Source: Pycnopodia helianthoides
Lineage: Eukaryota > Echinodermata > Asteroidea > Forcipulatida > Asteriidae
Length of the DNA: 64,000 bases
Assembly (NCBI GenBank): GCA_032158295.1
Contig: CM063247.1
Coordinates: 9,304,675-9,368,674, forward strand
Direction: 5' to 3'
Position numbers and translations under genes: made by a program. The notes under the pieces were generated by a model that was given only the letters and a program-made list of their open reading frames with translations, did no database searches and was not told the origin of the DNA. This document shows positions 63,301-64,000 of this stretch, one piece after another (the stretch's first letter is position 1; each line of letters opens with the position of its first letter).

Positions 63301-63598
63301 TTAACGTACCGTCGCTCTACCAACTGAGCTATCTAGCCCTGATGTTGGCAGTCTCCTTATTTATTTTGTCAATATCTTTGTTTGGGTGCCTTTAACCGTT
63401 TGGGTCAGAGAACAATTCTGTTCTTTTTATTGCACAGCTAAATTTTTCTCTCATGTTTTTCCTTCTTTCTTTCTTTCGTTTTTTGTGTTGGTTGGTTTGG
63501 CTTTTTTTTGTGCAGCAAAGGAAGAGCGCATTCTCTGATTGTTTTTATTTTGGGTTTTTTTGCAGGTCATCGTGAAAGTATCGGTGAAGAACTCCTAA
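45287..63598 (+). CDS. ALDH1A: Aldehyde dehydrogenase, ALDH1A-like (13 exons, 488 aa)
   Basis: Exons: 45287-45316, 49547-49651, 54179-54319, 55686-55812, 56540-56730, 57620-57733, 58374-58476, 59263-59447, 59816-59980, 60524-60681, 61810-61884, 62652-62691, 63566-63598. All splice sites are GT/AG and the frame is intact. Catalytic features: Asn157 in PWNFP, Lys180 and Glu183 in KPAEQTP (NAD binding), GSTE 233-236, general-base Glu256 in LEMGGK, catalytic Cys pair 289-290 in GECC, EEIFGP at 386-391, PFGGYKMSG near the C-terminus. No mitochondrial leader, so cytosolic. The exon number and the [16 protein letters not shown] split match ALDH1A genes. The enzyme oxidises aldehydes to acids with NAD+; retinal is a candidate substrate. 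ALDH2 is less likely because the N-terminus is short. Substrate is inferred. Confidence 0.93.
46579..47330 (+). pseudogene. Degraded plus-strand coding remnants in the 2485-bp transposon
   Basis: Short open pieces: [14 protein letters not shown] at 46579, a basic/acidic stretch [18 protein letters not shown] at about 46850-46905, and [19 protein letters not shown] at 47172, which resembles a THAP start. They are not joined in one frame, and I cannot assign a function. Confidence 0.35.
47330..48380. other. Transposon interior, nothing assigned
   Basis: AT-rich sequence with many stops on both strands. No domain is recognisable. Confidence 0.4.
48521..48772 (-). pseudogene. SAP-like N-terminal domain of a transposon protein
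   Basis: From ATG at 48772: [19 protein letters not shown], a stop at 48715-48713, then in frame [20 protein letters not shown], and later [15 protein letters not shown] and a stop. LKxFLxxRGLxxTGRKxEL is a SAP-type DNA-binding motif, and the PDP...GW part recalls uncharacterised invertebrate transposon proteins that join SAP and YqaJ-like nuclease domains. That family link is from memory and tentative. Confidence 0.55.
49547..49651 (+). CDS. ALDH1A: ALDH exon 2
   Basis: 35 codons, phase 0-0: [20 protein letters not shown] then [15 protein letters not shown], the ALDH1 N-terminal strand region. The acceptor CGCTGCAG follows a T-rich tract. Confidence 0.95.
50477..51327. mobile_element. hAT-like element, 851 bp, with 8-bp target duplication
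   Basis: The inverted ends are CAGGCGCGGTTCTAG / CTAGAACCGTGCCTG, with GCACCCAT at 50469-50476 and 51328-51335. CAGG starts and 8-bp duplications are hAT features. No transposase is present. Long G and C runs sit near the right end. It lies in ALDH intron 2. Confidence 0.75.
51639..52029. mobile_element. TTAA-type miniature element, family A, copy 4
   Basis: Same ends and interior as the other three copies, in ALDH intron 2. Confidence 0.8.
52151..52418. mobile_element. Miniature TIR element, 268 bp
   Basis: The ends ATAGACCGATCCATTAAGC and the inverse, extended by CCGCCCC / GGGGTGGGG. The interior is CpG-rich. Confidence 0.75.
52809..53088. mobile_element. Miniature element, hAT-like ends
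   Basis: The left end CAGGCGGGGTAGATCCAGG and the right end CCTGGATCCACCCCTG are inverted. The interior is GC-rich with a repeated GGGGCCTCGCC-type motif. Confidence 0.6.
53772..53965. mobile_element. Palindromic element (same family)
   Basis: Well-preserved ends: GGGCCCAATTTCGAAGAGCT and the inverse. It lies in ALDH intron 2. Confidence 0.7.
54179..54319 (+). CDS. ALDH1A: ALDH exon 3
   Basis: 47 codons, phase 0-0: [20 protein letters not shown] then [20 protein letters not shown]. It matches the helix segment AVxAAxxAF...W.MD...RG of the family. Confidence 0.95.
54548..55033. repeat. Pair of about 105-bp direct repeats
   Basis: ACACACGTTTTAGGAGTGGT through CTCATGCACAAACTCCTAT occurs at about 54548-54653 and again at about 54931-55033, some 280 bp apart, in ALDH intron 3. 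Between them is a tRNA-like head (CAGCTTAGTGGTAAGGC...GGTTCAATGG). Confidence 0.75.
55476..55649. mobile_element. Palindromic element (related family)
   Basis: The ends GGGCCCAACTTCATAAAGC and TTTTGAAATTGGGCCC are inverted, with GCTTAGCA motifs inside. It lies in ALDH intron 3. Confidence 0.6.
55686..55812 (+). CDS. ALDH1A: ALDH exon 4
   Basis: Reads [20 protein letters not shown] then [18 protein letters not shown]. The RYxxGWADKIxGxTIP motif is typical. The donor ATGA|GTAAGG coincides with the end of a TIR element. Confidence 0.95.
55815..56120. mobile_element. TIR element with TTTAGCGTCC ends, copy 3 (inverted)
   Basis: The left end TAAGGCAAAAAAC lies directly at the splice donor of ALDH exon 4. 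The interior matches the inverse of 25521-25805. The right end is degraded. Confidence 0.65.
56190..56300 (-). mobile_element. tRNA-derived SINE head
   Basis: On the minus strand, GGTCTACTGGTGAGACATC and GGGTTATGGGCTCGAATTTC give A- and B-box-like motifs. A related head is at 61390-61520. Confidence 0.45.
56540..56730 (+). CDS. ALDH1A: ALDH exon 5: catalytic Asn and NAD-binding Lys
   Basis: Reads [20 protein letters not shown], then [20 protein letters not shown] and SLIKE. It carries Asn157, Lys180 and Glu183. It enters in phase 1 and leaves in phase 0. Confidence 0.96.
57271..57521. mobile_element. Palindromic element (GGGCCCAATTTCATGGCTCTGC family), long copy
   Basis: The ends GGGCCCAATTTCATGGCTCT and the inverse surround a CGC-rich core. 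It lies in ALDH intron 5. Confidence 0.65.
57620..57733 (+). CDS. ALDH1A: ALDH exon 6: NAD-binding loop
   Basis: Reads [20 protein letters not shown] then KVAFTGSTE, with the G-F-G-P-T-A-G-A-A turn and the FTGSTE motif. Phase 0-0. Confidence 0.96.
58374..58476 (+). CDS. ALDH1A: ALDH exon 7: general-base Glu
   Basis: Reads [20 protein letters not shown] then [14 protein letters not shown]. Glu256 lies in LEMGGK. Family members usually have LELGGK, so Met is a mild change. It ends in phase 1. Confidence 0.96.
58605..58762. mobile_element. Near-perfect 158-bp palindromic element
   Basis: The ends GGTCGATTTCACAAAAC and the inverse, with TCCTAACTTAGGACTAGTCC units. The whole element folds into one long hairpin with few mismatches. 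A degraded copy is at 30851-31012. Confidence 0.8.
58975..59215 (+). mobile_element. SINE 3' part
   Basis: It shares ACACTTATCGCTAAGA and GGGGTTTGCCCCGGTGTTTC with 39091-39140. It lacks a clear tRNA head. ALDH intron 7. Confidence 0.55.
59263..59447 (+). CDS. ALDH1A: ALDH exon 8: catalytic cysteine
   Basis: Reads [20 protein letters not shown] then [20 protein letters not shown]. The usual FF.Q.GQCC.A.SR becomes [13 protein letters not shown], with Glu for the common Gln next to the cysteine pair. Confidence 0.96.
59816..59980 (+). CDS. ALDH1A: ALDH exon 9
   Basis: 55 codons: [20 protein letters not shown] then [18 protein letters not shown]. It completes the EEIFGP motif across the junction. 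Confidence 0.95.
60524..60681 (+). CDS. ALDH1A: ALDH exon 10
   Basis: Reads [20 protein letters not shown] then [20 protein letters not shown]. Ends ACTATCAT|GTAAGT in phase 2. Confidence 0.95.
61380..61530 (-). mobile_element. tRNA-derived SINE fragment
   Basis: On the minus strand GGCGGTCTAGTGGGAAGAC and GGGTCATAAGTTGAAATCC resemble A- and B-box sequences. Similar to 56190-56300. ALDH intron 10. Confidence 0.45.
61810..61884 (+). CDS. ALDH1A: ALDH exon 11
   Basis: Reads [20 protein letters not shown] then IGRD. The PFGG.K.SG.GR motif is diagnostic. Phase 2 in, phase 2 out. Confidence 0.95.
61993..62390. mobile_element. TTAA-type miniature element, family B, copy 2
   Basis: The interior matches 2806-3170. 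The right end reads CCTGTATAATACCTTTAA and the left end GGTGTTATACAAGATTGG. It lies in ALDH intron 11. Confidence 0.6.
62652..62691 (+). CDS. ALDH1A: ALDH exon 12
   Basis: A 40-nt exon, [14 protein letters not shown], matching the LGEYG...Y.EVKT region before the C-terminus. Phase 2 in, phase 0 out. Confidence 0.92.
63255..63400 (-). mobile_element. tRNA-derived SINE, third copy
   Basis: On the minus strand GGGCTAGATAGCTCAGTTGG then GGTTCAAGTCTC, matching 41690-41760 and 41970-42050. ALDH intron 12. Confidence 0.6.
63566..63598 (+). CDS. ALDH1A: ALDH exon 13: C-terminus and stop
   Basis: [10 protein letters not shown] then TAA at 63596-63598. The VTVKI..KNS-type end is typical of ALDH1. Confidence 0.92.
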   Translation, partial: VIVKVSVKNS

Positions 63599-63937
63599 AT
63601 CAAAAAAGAAGAACGACTTCAAGAGGAAATTTTCAAGGATAAACAACCACTTTCAAAAAGACTTCACATGCCTCCTAAATATGATAAACTTCTTTTTAAT
63701 TAATCAGCCTTTTTGGTGAAACATTTTGTAACATAAGGGTATGCTAAAATGAGTATTATATCAATAGTAATCTGTGAAACATTTGTACTTTGGATTCACC
63801 CGATTGGTTACTCAACACCCAAATTCTGATTGTGGTTGTATGCCCGATCTCATGAAGAGCATAATCAGCTTACTACTAATACTCTATATCGTTGCGGTAC
63901 CCGCTGCCAAAACATAGAATTCGAACTGCCTCTAGCT

Positions 63938-64000
63938 ACCGGGCAATCTCGGTGGTCTAGTTGGTAAGACACTGCTCTAGTATTGCAAGGGTCGTGGGTT
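63938..64000 (+). mobile_element. tRNA-like SINE head, cut by the window end
   Basis: TCGGTGGTCTAGTTGGTAAG and GGTCGTGGGTT look like an A-box and the start of a B-box. The rest lies beyond the window. Confidence 0.45.

Overview
This is an animal nuclear DNA window with large, intron-rich genes in a dense background of short DNA transposons, tRNA-derived SINEs and CR1/L2-type LINE remnants. The gene content and the character of the repeats suggest a marine deuterostome, most likely an echinoderm and perhaps a sea star. That placement is an inference, because no single sequence here names a species.

Three protein-coding genes can be read exon by exon. (1) A minus-strand gene (1209-23856, 13 exons) encodes a secreted modular protein: signal peptide, Frizzled cysteine-rich domain, Ig, six LDLR class A domains, a second Frizzled domain and a second Ig, with no membrane segment. 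Every intron is phase 1. Four of the LDLa exons come from a recent tandem amplification of a roughly 0.78-kb unit. Two exons each lack one base relative to the reading frame. (2) A plus-strand gene (26469-37422, 9 exons, about 562 aa) encodes a potassium-dependent sodium/calcium exchanger of the SLC24/NCKX family. It also lacks one base, at the exon 7 splice junction. (3) A plus-strand gene (45287-63598, 13 exons, 488 aa, frame intact) encodes a cytosolic ALDH1A-like aldehyde dehydrogenase, a family that includes the retinaldehyde dehydrogenases.

Layout: genes 1 and 2 are divergent, with start codons 2.6 kb apart. Genes 2 and 3 lie in tandem, separated by about 7.9 kb of mobile DNA. That spacer holds a P-superfamily transposon with a THAP exon and a perfect 8-bp target duplication (39714-41012). 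It also holds a 34-bp structure flanked by a perfect 8-bp duplication (42899-42948) that matches the expected footprint left when a P element excises. Two 1341-bp direct copies of another repeat, carrying paired TGACGTCA motifs, bracket the first exon of the ALDH gene; the second copy is interrupted by a 2485-bp transposon. The introns carry several families of TTAA-flanked miniature elements, a hAT-like element with an 8-bp duplication, palindromic elements, a 110-bp tandem repeat and many long G or C runs.

Nothing in the sequence shows that the three genes act in one pathway. Gene 1 would act outside the cell (Frizzled domains suggest a Wnt-type ligand), gene 2 at a membrane and gene 3 in the cytosol.
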